Assembly: GCA_964546285.1 (NCBI GenBank)
Contig: CAZJJK010000078.1
Span: 1-15,655 of the forward strand
Direction: 5' to 3'
Origin: CAZJJK01 sp964546285
GTDB lineage: Bacteria; Spirochaetota; Spirochaetia; Treponematales; Breznakiellaceae
DNA length: 15,655 nucleotides
In this document: positions 1 to 6,186 of the stretch, piece after piece
Numbering within the stretch: the stretch's first letter is position 1
Layout of the letters: each line of letters begins with the position of its first letter
Notes under the pieces: generated by a model
Told to the model about the DNA's origin: nothing
Database searches by the model: none
Seen by the model: the letters and a program-made list of their open reading frames with translations, nothing else
Position numbers and translations under genes: made by a program

Positions 1-2
1 CG

Positions 3-206
3 GGAGGGCCGAGGTATCGCTGGGCCTTTGAAAGGCTGTATACTCACCGGCATGTATGGAGCCATCAGACTGGCAAGCAAGAATGGATGCGGCAGGTGTG
101 GCAGGGGGAGTACAAGAATCCGCCAGTGATCGATTTCAGGGCGGGGAAGCTAAAAGTGAAAGGACAACCCGGGGCGGGCTGGTTCGCTAGGCATCTAGCG
201 GTTTAG
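3..206 (+). CDS. C-terminal fragment of an unidentified protein (5' end outside window)
   Basis: This reading frame is open from the window edge to a TAG at 204-206, giving 67 residues with no start visible. It is the only one of the three forward frames that stays open, and the fragment is rich in Trp, Arg, His and Gly (for example RYRWAFERLYTHRH near its start and GWFARHLAV at its end). I do not recognise the family and see no signal peptide or membrane segment. Its codons favour CAG, CTG and GGG, unlike the genes to the right, which hints at a different origin. The last codons fold into a CGCTAG/CTAGCG hairpin, and copy A of a 30-bp repeat begins 18 bp after the stop. One reading is the tail of a mobile-element gene next to its terminal repeat. 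That is inference, and the frame could also be a chance opening. Confidence 0.4.
   Translation, partial: GGPRYRWAFERLYTHRHVWSHQTGKQEWMRQVWQGEYKNPPVIDFRAGKLKVKGQPGAGWFARHLAV
185..203 (+). terminator. Possible intrinsic terminator over the end of the first partial gene
   Basis: CGCTAG (185-190), loop GCAT and CTAGCG (195-200) form a perfect 6-bp stem with a 4-nt loop, followed by GTTTAG. The T-run is only three bases, so termination may be weak. The stem is symmetric and could also serve the PAP2 transcript arriving on the minus strand. Confidence 0.4.
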
Positions 207-223
207 GCTTGATTGTCAGGCTA

Positions 224-253
224 CAACAGAATTGGCAGCAGTTAGTAAGGCTT
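224..253 (+). repeat. 30-bp repeat, copy A
   Basis: The sequence starts CAACAGAATTGGCAGCAGTT and ends GTAAGGCTT. It matches the reverse complement of 13371-13400 at 28 of 30 positions and resembles 13551-13580. It overlaps the stop codon of the PAP2 gene by two bases. The CAACA side points toward the partial gene at 3-206, as expected if this were the right-hand terminal repeat of an element carrying that gene. Confidence 0.8.
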
Positions 254-1157
254 ATTGGCTTGATTTTCGAGTTTCCCTTTGCGCTAAACCTAGTTTTATA
301 AAGAACCAAGGCGCGCCGAAACCAGCCCAAAAGCCAAGCAGAGCGTATCGGAGGAAACGGAAAAGGGTATAGAGCGTGTCGCCTTCTTTTGGCAGGAGGA
401 GCTTGAGCCCCACATAGATACCGAGGGCGACGCTGATGCCCAGGCTATAGCGTATCGCCTTATTTCTAAAAGTGCCCTCGGTGGAATAGTCAAGCGTATG
501 CCTCATTAGAGCGTAGGCTGTTCCCAGCCCCAAAAAGGCTCCGGTCATATTGACTTCTTTAATAAAAAGAGCGTTTCCTAATATGGTAAGCGACGCGACT
601 ATAATAAGCTGATAGCGCAACTCCAGTTTGGCGATTATCCGTTCTATCCTTGCTCCAAAAAGGCGATAAAAGATAACGAAAACCATTCCTATAGCCCATC
701 CGGCCAAAACGTCGGTGGGAAAATGTACGCCTAGATAAACCCTTGAAAAGCCGATTAAGACGGATACCGCTATAGCGACAAAGATTACGAGCGGCCGCTT
801 TATAAAAATAGCGAGCGTTCCCCAAAAGGCTACGGAATTTTGAGAATGCCCAGAGGGTAGGCCATAGGGATTGGGGTTTGATGATAAGCCTACGGAAGGA
901 TCAAGCCGATACGGGCGGGGTTGAGCCCATATTTCTTTAAGCCCGTCATTTACGAAGCTTGACGCGAATAGCATAAAACCTATTCTCGCGCCCTTCCTTG
1001 AATCCACACACCAAAGTATGAAGGTCAGAGCCGCGAAGTAAAAATACTTATCGCCAAGAAAGCTTATAAGCTTCATGATACTGGTCATGGCCGAACTTTC
1101 TAACGCGTTCTGGATGGCCTTAATTAATTCTATTCCCCATAAAAGTATACCATCCAT
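252..1157 (-). CDS. PAP2-superfamily integral membrane phosphatase
   Basis: This 301-residue membrane protein has all three signature motifs of PAP2 phosphatases: KX6RP (K74, R81-P82), PSGH (101-104) and SRX5HX3D (S138-R139, H145, D149). The two histidines and the aspartate form the catalytic centre that removes phosphate via a phospho-histidine intermediate. Hydrophobic stretches at about 36-50, 58-68, 108-136, 150-166 and several after 180 indicate a multi-pass inner-membrane protein. The C-terminal third (about 170-301) adds further membrane segments beyond the minimal PAP2 core. The family includes undecaprenyl-pyrophosphate, phosphatidate and phosphatidylglycerophosphate phosphatases, and the exact substrate cannot be read from the motifs. 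Its position opposite a murE-ddl cluster makes lipid-carrier recycling attractive, but this is inference. The start is supported by GGGAGG six bases upstream of the ATG. The stop falls inside copy A of the 30-bp repeat. Confidence 0.9.
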   Translation of the reverse strand: MDGILLWGIELIKAIQNALESSAMTSIMKLISFLGDKYFYFAALTFILWCVDSRKGARIGFMLFASSFVNDGLKEIWAQPRPYRLDPSVGLSSNPNPYGLPSGHSQNSVAFWGTLAIFIKRPLVIFVAIAVSVLIGFSRVYLGVHFPTDVLAGWAIGMVFVIFYRLFGARIERIIAKLELRYQLIIVASLTILGNALFIKEVNMTGAFLGLGTAYALMRHTLDYSTEGTFRNKAIRYSLGISVALGIYVGLKLLLPKEGDTLYTLFRFLRYALLGFWAGFGAPWFFIKLGLAQRETRKSSQ

Positions 1158-1216
1158 ATTATCCTCCCTCTTCTCCCTTATACGCTTTCCGCGTAAAATG
1201 GAGACTTAACTCTTAG

Positions 1217-1246
1217 ATATTAACGGCTGTTTGCGGCTTTTTTCAA
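1217..1246 (-). promoter_or_regulatory. Candidate promoter of the PAP2 gene
   Basis: On the minus strand TTGAAA (1246-1241) is followed after 18 bp by TAATAT (1222-1217). Each box matches the sigma-70 consensus at four or five of six positions. The predicted transcript would have a leader of about 50 nt with a good Shine-Dalgarno sequence. Confidence 0.35.
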
Positions 1247-1285
1247 CCGCGATAAGGCGGTAAATAGGCCGGGGAAAAAGCCGCT

Positions 1286-1291
1286 TATAAT
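1286..1291 (+). promoter_or_regulatory. Candidate -10 box of the murE-ddl operon
   Basis: A perfect TATAAT lies 36 bp before the murE ATG, with no convincing -35 box at the usual distance. Just downstream, GCTGGG (1292-1297) and CCCAGC (1306-1311) form a 6-bp GC-rich stem with an 8-nt loop that ends five bases before the Shine-Dalgarno AAGGAG (1317-1322). The hairpin would sit at or near the 5' end of the mRNA and might stabilise the message. Confidence 0.45.
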
Positions 1292-1326
1292 GCTGGGCTT
1301 GCCGTCCCAGCGACCCAAGGAGTATC

Positions 1327-2937
1327 ATGGCGGTTATGAGCCGACGTTTATCGGATTTTCTTGACACGTCCGTATTAGCGGCGATGTGTGCCGTGAGGGT
1401 TAAGGGCGTGGATAAAACGGGAGCGGAGCTTGATCCCCTCGTAAACGCCATCCATTATGATTCACGAAAAATAAAGTCGGCTGACGTGTATTTTGCCTTA
1501 CGCGGTCTCCATGTAGACGGCCGCGACTTTATTGATAACGCCATTGCCGCTGGCGCTTCCGTTATCGTGTATGACGGGAGTTTGGATCGATTTGAAAATG
1601 GCGTCGTCTATCTTAAGGCTAAAGACGCGCGTCTGGCTATGTCGCCGTTTAGCGCCGCGTACCATGGGTGCCCATCCCGCGAGCTCGGCCTTATCGGTGT
1701 GACAGGGACTGAGGGGAAAAGTACCACTGTTTTTCTTATTTATCAAATCCTAAGCATGACCGGCCATAAAACCGGATTTGTTTCGACGGTCCAGTATAGA
1801 ACGGCTGAAACCGAAGAATGGAATCCAGATCACCAAACCACGCCAGAGGCTCCGACCGTACAAGCCGCTTTGGCGGCAATGCGCGATTATGGCATGGAAT
1901 ACGCTGTCCTAGAGGCGAGCTCTCATGGCTTATCGCCTAGAACCGGGCGTTTGGCTGATGTCGATTTCGATGTTGGCGTTATGACTAACGTGACTCACGA
2001 ACATTTAGAATTTCATGGTACTTGGGAAAATTATCGAAATGATAAGGCGAGGCTATTTAGCGGATTGAATAATCGTTCTCCGCTTAAGCAACCCGGCGGC
2101 CCCGATGCCCGTCGGGTTCCCGCTTTTGGCGTGGTCAACGCGGATGATCCCAGCGCGGCTTTTTTTCAGGGAGCCACGGAACGGAGAACGTATACATATA
2201 GCGTTGCCGGCGCCGAGGCTGATGTGTCGTTAAAAGCCTTGGTTAGCGAAGCCGATGGAAATCATTATGAACTGTATGTTCGCTCGTCGGGGGAGCTGTT
2301 GCGCTTTAGGGATTATTTGCCTGGTGCTTTCAACGCTGGCAATGTATTAGCCGCTCTCCTGGTAGTTTCCGGTCTCTTGTCTCGGCCCTTGTCTGAGCTC
2401 ATCCAATACGTACCGCGTTTACGCGGCGTTCGCGGCCGAATGACGGCGATTCGTTCCGGACAGGATTTTGAGCTTATCGTTGATTATGCCCATACCCCGT
2501 CTTCTTTTGAAACCGTACTTCCCTCGCTTAAGCGCCGCTTGGAAGAACATGGCGGCCGGCTTATCACTTTGTTTGGTTCAGGCGGCGAACGGGATAAGCT
2601 TAAGCGCCCCCAACAGGGGCGAATAGCCGCTCGGTGGTCGGATATCGTCGTGCTGACTGACGAGGATCCCCGAGGCGAACAGCCCATGGAGCTTTTGGAG
2701 GAAATCGCCGCCGGCTGTGAGGGTCTGCGCCAAGGTGAGAATTTATTCTTAATCCCTGATCGGCCGATGGCTATACGTAAAGCCCTATCCTTCGCTCGCC
2801 CGGGCGATGCGGTAATTCTGCTTGGGAAGGGGCATGAAAATTCGATAATATACAAGGATAAAATATTGTCATACGATGAGATAAATGAAGCTAAAAAGGC
2901 CTTGTCCGAACTAGGTTATGGAGGTTTGCCATCATGA
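1327..2937 (+). CDS. murE: UDP-N-acetylmuramoyl-tripeptide synthetase (MurE)
   Basis: This cytoplasmic, ATP-dependent ligase adds the third-position diamino acid to UDP-MurNAc-L-Ala-D-Glu. Its 536 residues have the three Mur-ligase domains: the UDP-substrate domain (to about 115), the central ATPase with P-loop GVTGTEGKST (124-133), and the C-terminal domain (from about 365). Other landmarks are ASSHGL (197-202), THEHLEFHG (223-231) with K240 in the place of the carbamylated lysine, DYAHTP (386-391) and GKGHE (500-504). Two features are unusual. The P-loop has Glu129 where most MurE proteins have Asn. The specificity loop reads TDEDPRGEQP (444-453), so EDPR replaces the DNPR typical of meso-diaminopimelate enzymes. 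The third-position residue is therefore uncertain, and ornithine fits spirochaete biology. AAGGAG lies four bases upstream of the ATG. A second in-frame ATG at 1336 is possible but is 13 bases from it. The gene overlaps ddl by ATGA. Confidence 0.95.
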   Translation: MAVMSRRLSDFLDTSVLAAMCAVRVKGVDKTGAELDPLVNAIHYDSRKIKSADVYFALRGLHVDGRDFIDNAIAAGASVIVYDGSLDRFENGVVYLKAKDARLAMSPFSAAYHGCPSRELGLIGVTGTEGKSTTVFLIYQILSMTGHKTGFVSTVQYRTAETEEWNPDHQTTPEAPTVQAALAAMRDYGMEYAVLEASSHGLSPRTGRLADVDFDVGVMTNVTHEHLEFHGTWENYRNDKARLFSGLNNRSPLKQPGGPDARRVPAFGVVNADDPSAAFFQGATERRTYTYSVAGAEADVSLKALVSEADGNHYELYVRSSGELLRFRDYLPGAFNAGNVLAALLVVSGLLSRPLSELIQYVPRLRGVRGRMTAIRSGQDFELIVDYAHTPSSFETVLPSLKRRLEEHGGRLITLFGSGGERDKLKRPQQGRIAARWSDIVVLTDEDPRGEQPMELLEEIAAGCEGLRQGENLFLIPDRPMAIRKALSFARPGDAVILLGKGHENSIIYKDKILSYDEINEAKKALSELGYGGLPS

Positions 2938-4049
2938 AAAAGCGTATCGCCATACTGTATGGCGGCAGAACCGGCGAACATGAGGTGTCCTTGGTTTCGG
3001 CCTCGTATATCGCTCGGCACTTAGACCAAGCGATGTACGATGTTTCCTTAATTGGTATCGATAAAGACGGCGCTTGGTACCTACAGGGGGAGGGTGAGCT
3101 TAGCCGTTGCCGAAATGGCGGCGAAGCGCTTGTTGTGACGGCTGATCCCGCGCGACGAATCTCCGTACTGCCCGGCGGCGGGGCCGTTTCCGGTTTTATG
3201 CTGGCGGCGGAACCTTTTCATGTCGATGTGGTTTTTCCTGTCCTGCACGGCACCTTTGGCGAGGACGGAACGGCTCAGGGGCTACTCGAAATGGCAGGTA
3301 TGGCTTATGTGGGGGCGGGAGTGCTCGGTAGCGCCATTGGCATGGACAAGGAAAAAGCTAAGGCTTTATGGATACAGGCGGGTTTACCTGTTGTGCCCTA
3401 TCTGGCTGTCCGAAACCGCGAATGGGCGGCGGCCGACCATCGGGCTTCGCTTATCGATAAAGCGGAACGCGATTTCCGTTATCCCCTGTTTGTCAAGCCG
3501 GCGCGAGCCGGTTCGTCGGTTGGGGCCAGTATCGCCGCCGATCGCGCCGCGTTGGAAAGCGCCGTAAAAAACGCCTTTGCTTGGGATGATAAGATCTTAA
3601 TAGAGCCTTTTATGCGGGCTAGGGAAGTGGAATGCTCCGTCACCGGCAATAATAAGCCGGAAGCGTATACGCCCGGTGAAATAGTTCCAAATCATGAATT
3701 CTATGATTATGACGCGAAATATCTTGATCCTGATGGCGCCGCCCTGCTTATTCCCGCCGATTTGGACGAGAGCGCTCTTCGGGCTGTTCGTGAAATCGCG
3801 CTTAAGGCGTATAAGACGGCTGAGCTGTGCGGGCTGGCTCGGGTCGATTTTTTCTTACGCAAGGAAACGGGCGAGATACTGCTTAATGAAGTTAATACCA
3901 TGCCTGGCTTTACTACAATATCGATGTTTCCGAAGATGTGCGAGGCTTCCGGTCTATCATATCCGCGGCTCCTTGATCGGCTTATACAGTACGCCGAGGA
4001 ACGTTTCGCGGCTGTTCATGATCGCCGGTACTCAAGGGATGAACGGTGA
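2934..4049 (+). CDS. ddl: D-alanine--D-alanine ligase
   Basis: This ATP-grasp enzyme joins two D-alanines for the end of the peptidoglycan stem peptide. Its 371 residues are typical length. Visible hallmarks are the N-terminal GGRTGEHEVS (10-19), the HGTFGEDGTAQG segment (105-116), the ATP-binding strand FVKPARAGSSVG (186-197), the omega loop FYDYDAKY (256-263), and the Mg-binding residues D305, E319 and N321 in NEVNTMPG. The second tyrosine of the omega loop (Y259) matches the D-Ala-specific enzymes, whereas VanA-type D-lactate ligases have a different loop. This is therefore the housekeeping enzyme and not a vancomycin-resistance ligase. The start codon overlaps the murE stop (ATGA), with GGAGG nine bases upstream, so the two are translationally coupled. 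The stop overlaps the GTG of the next gene in the same way. Confidence 0.96.
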   Translation: MKKRIAILYGGRTGEHEVSLVSASYIARHLDQAMYDVSLIGIDKDGAWYLQGEGELSRCRNGGEALVVTADPARRISVLPGGGAVSGFMLAAEPFHVDVVFPVLHGTFGEDGTAQGLLEMAGMAYVGAGVLGSAIGMDKEKAKALWIQAGLPVVPYLAVRNREWAAADHRASLIDKAERDFRYPLFVKPARAGSSVGASIAADRAALESAVKNAFAWDDKILIEPFMRAREVECSVTGNNKPEAYTPGEIVPNHEFYDYDAKYLDPDGAALLIPADLDESALRAVREIALKAYKTAELCGLARVDFFLRKETGEILLNEVNTMPGFTTISMFPKMCEASGLSYPRLLDRLIQYAEERFAAVHDRRYSRDER

Positions 4050-4996
4050 CCATCTCTTTTTATAAGCTGCATGTCGCCGGCGACGATTTTTTATTGCTTG
4101 ACCGTCGAGGGGTCGGCCAAGAAAGATTAGCGGAGGACCCCTCCCTTTTACCGGCTTTGGCGAGGGCTATGTTGGATCGGCGGCGGGGTGTCGGCGGTCG
4201 AGCTCTTCTGGCTATTGGCGGGCGGGGGCGGGAAAAAGCGATAGGGGCTGAGTCCGCCGGTATGATCGGCGCGGCGGGGGACGGCGCGTTAACGCTTAGA
4301 GTTTTCGCCGCGGATGGAAAAGAGCTGTTTGCCGATAATGACGCCCGTCTTTGCGCCGCGCGCTGGGCTTTTGATACCGGACATGGCCGTGGGAATACGG
4401 TAATTTTATCGGAAACCGACCAGAAAACGGTTCTTACGGCTTTGGACTCACGCAGTTTCAGTTTTGAGCTGGCTCTGCCGCTCTCGTCGGTGACCGGCGG
4501 CGCTTTATCGGCGGAAGATGGTCTATCAGCGCGCTCCGATATAAGGGTTGGCGCTGTCAACGTAGCCGTTTACCGTATTCGCTTAGGCTCAAACTATGCC
4601 GTTGTATTTTCGAACGATGCCGGCGTTAGGATCAGGGCTCTTCGAGAAACTCTGAAGCAAGCGTTTCCGGAAGATCGATTTCTGGCTGTTAGCTTGGGCG
4701 GCCGCGATCTAGTGCGTTTTGTCAGCGCTGAACCGGCTGACCGCCTGTCCGCGGCAGCGACGGCCTTTGTCGCCGCCTCGCTGGCGAAACGCGCTGATAC
4801 CGCCGTGGTGGCGGAATGGCGCGGTCGCGGCGCCGCGGTGGCTTACGCGTTTTTCAATAATCATAACCGCGCCGCGGCCGCGCCGCTGGTGGATAGGGCT
4901 AGGTTCTGGTTGGAATGGCGGCCGGAAGGCCGGCTTCAGGCCGCTGGTATCGCCGAGTATGTGTTTGAAGGCAAATTCGACTTTTTGGAACTTTAA
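4046..4996 (+). CDS. Diaminopimelate-epimerase-fold protein lacking both catalytic cysteines
   Basis: This 316-residue protein aligns by eye with DapF along its length. Matches are FYKLHVAGDDFLLLD (5-19) for the DapF N-terminus, RRGVGGRALL (46-55), LRVFAADGKE (84-93), the NYAVVF strand (183-188) and the C-terminal LEWRPEGRLQAAGIAEYVFEG (289-309). In DapF the two halves of the active site are CGNGAR and ETLACGTGA. Here they read ADNDAR (96-101) and DRLSAAATA (232-240), so both catalytic cysteines are alanines; the only cysteine in the protein is C103. A roughly 30-residue Ala/Arg-rich insertion (about 252-282) precedes the last strand. Racemisation by the known two-base thiol mechanism is therefore not possible. 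The reading frame is intact and translation is coupled: the GTG start lies inside the ddl stop (GTGA), with AAGGGA six bases upstream. It could be a binding, scaffold or regulatory protein. I do not assign a function. Confidence 0.85.
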   Translation: MTISFYKLHVAGDDFLLLDRRGVGQERLAEDPSLLPALARAMLDRRRGVGGRALLAIGGRGREKAIGAESAGMIGAAGDGALTLRVFAADGKELFADNDARLCAARWAFDTGHGRGNTVILSETDQKTVLTALDSRSFSFELALPLSSVTGGALSAEDGLSARSDIRVGAVNVAVYRIRLGSNYAVVFSNDAGVRIRALRETLKQAFPEDRFLAVSLGGRDLVRFVSAEPADRLSAAATAFVAASLAKRADTAVVAEWRGRGAAVAYAFFNNHNRAAAAPLVDRARFWLEWRPEGRLQAAGIAEYVFEGKFDFLEL

Positions 4997-5053
4997 GTTT
5001 CCCTAGTTTACCCCGGCATCTTCCAGCGTCCCATGGCTTGTATGGAGGCTTAC

Positions 5054-6118
5054 ATGCGCGTTTTAGCTATCAACCCCGGATCCACCTCCACAAAAATCGC
5101 CGTCTACGATGACGAAACCGTTATAATGAAAGCGAGTGTGGAACATGGTGCGGCGTTGACGGGCTTCTCTCGTGTCGCTGACCAATACGATCTTCGTAAA
5201 GCCGCTGTATTGGACGCGTTAGGCCAAGCTCTTATACCCCTAAAAACGCTGGACGCGGTAGTCGGCCGCGGCGGCTTCTTACCGCCGGTGGTTTCTGGGG
5301 CTTATGTAGTCAATCAGGCTATGGTGCGGCGCTTAGCCGAGGCTCCCTCGGTGGAGCATGCCGCTAATTTAGCGGCGCCTATCGCTCTTTCCTTGGCGCA
5401 AGCTATAGGGCTGTCCGCTTATATTTACGATTCCGTGGCGGTGGACGAACTGGAACCCATCGCTCGTTTATCGGGTTGCGCCGAGGTAGAACGCTTAAGT
5501 CTTTCGCACGCTCTCAATATGCGGGCAACCGCTATCCGTTGCGCTAAAGACTTGGGTAAGCCGTATAGGGCTTGTGATTTTGTGGTAGCGCATCTGGGAG
5601 GCGGCATTACATTGAGCGCGCATCAGCGGGGGCGCATGGTGGACCTTGTCTCCGATGACGAGGGGCCTTTTTCGCCGGAACGCGCTGGCGCTCTGCCGGC
5701 GAAGGATCTTATCCGGCTTTGTTACAGCCGCGATGAAGAGAGCGTTAGGCGGATGTTGCGCGGCGATGGCGGCCTAAGGTCTTATCTAGGCACTAATGAC
5801 GCTCTAGCTGTTGAAAACCGGGTTGTCGCCGGCGACGCCAAGGCTCGTCTAGTCTATCAGGCCATGGCCTATCAATGCGCTAAGGCTATAGGTTCTTTGG
5901 CGACGGTATTAAGCGGCCGCCTTGACGCTATTATTTTGACCGGGGGCCTCGCCCGTTCCTCAATGCTGGTGGATTGGATTAGCGAGCGCGTGAGTTTTAT
6001 CGCGCCTGTTCATGTGTATCCGGGTGAAAACGAGTTGGAGGCCTTAGCTTTTGGGGCGCTCCGCGTGCTCCGCGGGGAGGAACGCGCTAATGAATATATC
6101 GATCCGGATTTCGCTTAG
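5054..6118 (+). CDS. buk: Butyrate kinase (butyrate/branched-chain acid kinase)
   Basis: This enzyme catalyses acyl phosphate + ADP <-> carboxylic acid + ATP in the cytoplasm, normally the last energy-yielding step of butyrate or isobutyrate formation. The 354 residues match the family length of about 355. Motifs of the acetate/butyrate kinase (ASKHA) fold are NPGSTSTK (7-14), GRGGFL (71-76), VDELEPIARLSG (130-141), HLGGGI (180-185), EGPFSPERAG (203-212), GTNDA (246-250) and GENELEALAFGALRVL (324-339). These distinguish it from acetate kinase. I chose the ATG at 5054 because GGAGG (5044-5048) sits five bases upstream and the protein then begins MRVLAINPGS as in relatives. In-frame ATGs at 5033 and 5042 add residues without a ribosome site. 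It follows the DapF-like gene by 57 bp with no clear terminator between, so co-transcription with the cell-wall genes is possible. No phosphotransbutyrylase gene is in view. Confidence 0.93.
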   Translation: MRVLAINPGSTSTKIAVYDDETVIMKASVEHGAALTGFSRVADQYDLRKAAVLDALGQALIPLKTLDAVVGRGGFLPPVVSGAYVVNQAMVRRLAEAPSVEHAANLAAPIALSLAQAIGLSAYIYDSVAVDELEPIARLSGCAEVERLSLSHALNMRATAIRCAKDLGKPYRACDFVVAHLGGGITLSAHQRGRMVDLVSDDEGPFSPERAGALPAKDLIRLCYSRDEESVRRMLRGDGGLRSYLGTNDALAVENRVVAGDAKARLVYQAMAYQCAKAIGSLATVLSGRLDAIILTGGLARSSMLVDWISERVSFIAPVHVYPGENELEALAFGALRVLRGEERANEYIDPDFA

Positions 6119-6132
6119 ATACTAAGCGTTTT
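6112..6132 (+). terminator. Intrinsic terminator overlapping the buk stop codon
   Basis: CGCTTAG (6112-6118), loop ATA and CTAAGCG (6122-6128) form a perfect 7-bp stem followed by TTTT. The TAG stop codon of buk is the last three bases of the left arm, so a ribosome finishing buk would cover the hairpin. It marks the likely 3' end of the murE-ddl-dapF-like-buk transcript. Confidence 0.65.
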
Positions 6133-6186
6133 GCCCAGCTTTTGTCCGCTTGTCCTCCGCTCGTTTTTTGGCGTAAGCTCCAGCTC

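Noticed and set aside
2934..4049. Ddl as a VanA-type D-Ala-D-Lac resistance ligase
   Set aside because: The omega loop FYDYDAKY matches the D-Ala-specific housekeeping enzymes, and no vanH or vanX partners are present.
4060..4560. Long antisense open frame (166 codons) within the DapF-like gene
   Set aside because: It is a mirror of GC-rich codons in a well-supported gene. The product is low-complexity Pro/Ser/Ala/Arg with no recognisable domain, and there is no ribosome site.
4987..5002. GGAACTTTAAGTTTCC as a terminator after the DapF-like gene
   Set aside because: The stem has a mismatch and almost no loop, and no T-run follows, so it cannot form a convincing terminator.
5033..5053. Earlier ATGs (5033, 5042) as the butyrate kinase start
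   Set aside because: They lie upstream of or inside the GGAGG that serves the ATG at 5054, and the extra residues are absent from the family's N-terminus.
6142..6186. TTG start for the first MFS transporter
   Set aside because: No Shine-Dalgarno sequence is present, and it would start within 10 bases of the buk terminator. The ATG at 6187 gives a more usual N-terminus, although the choice is not certain.
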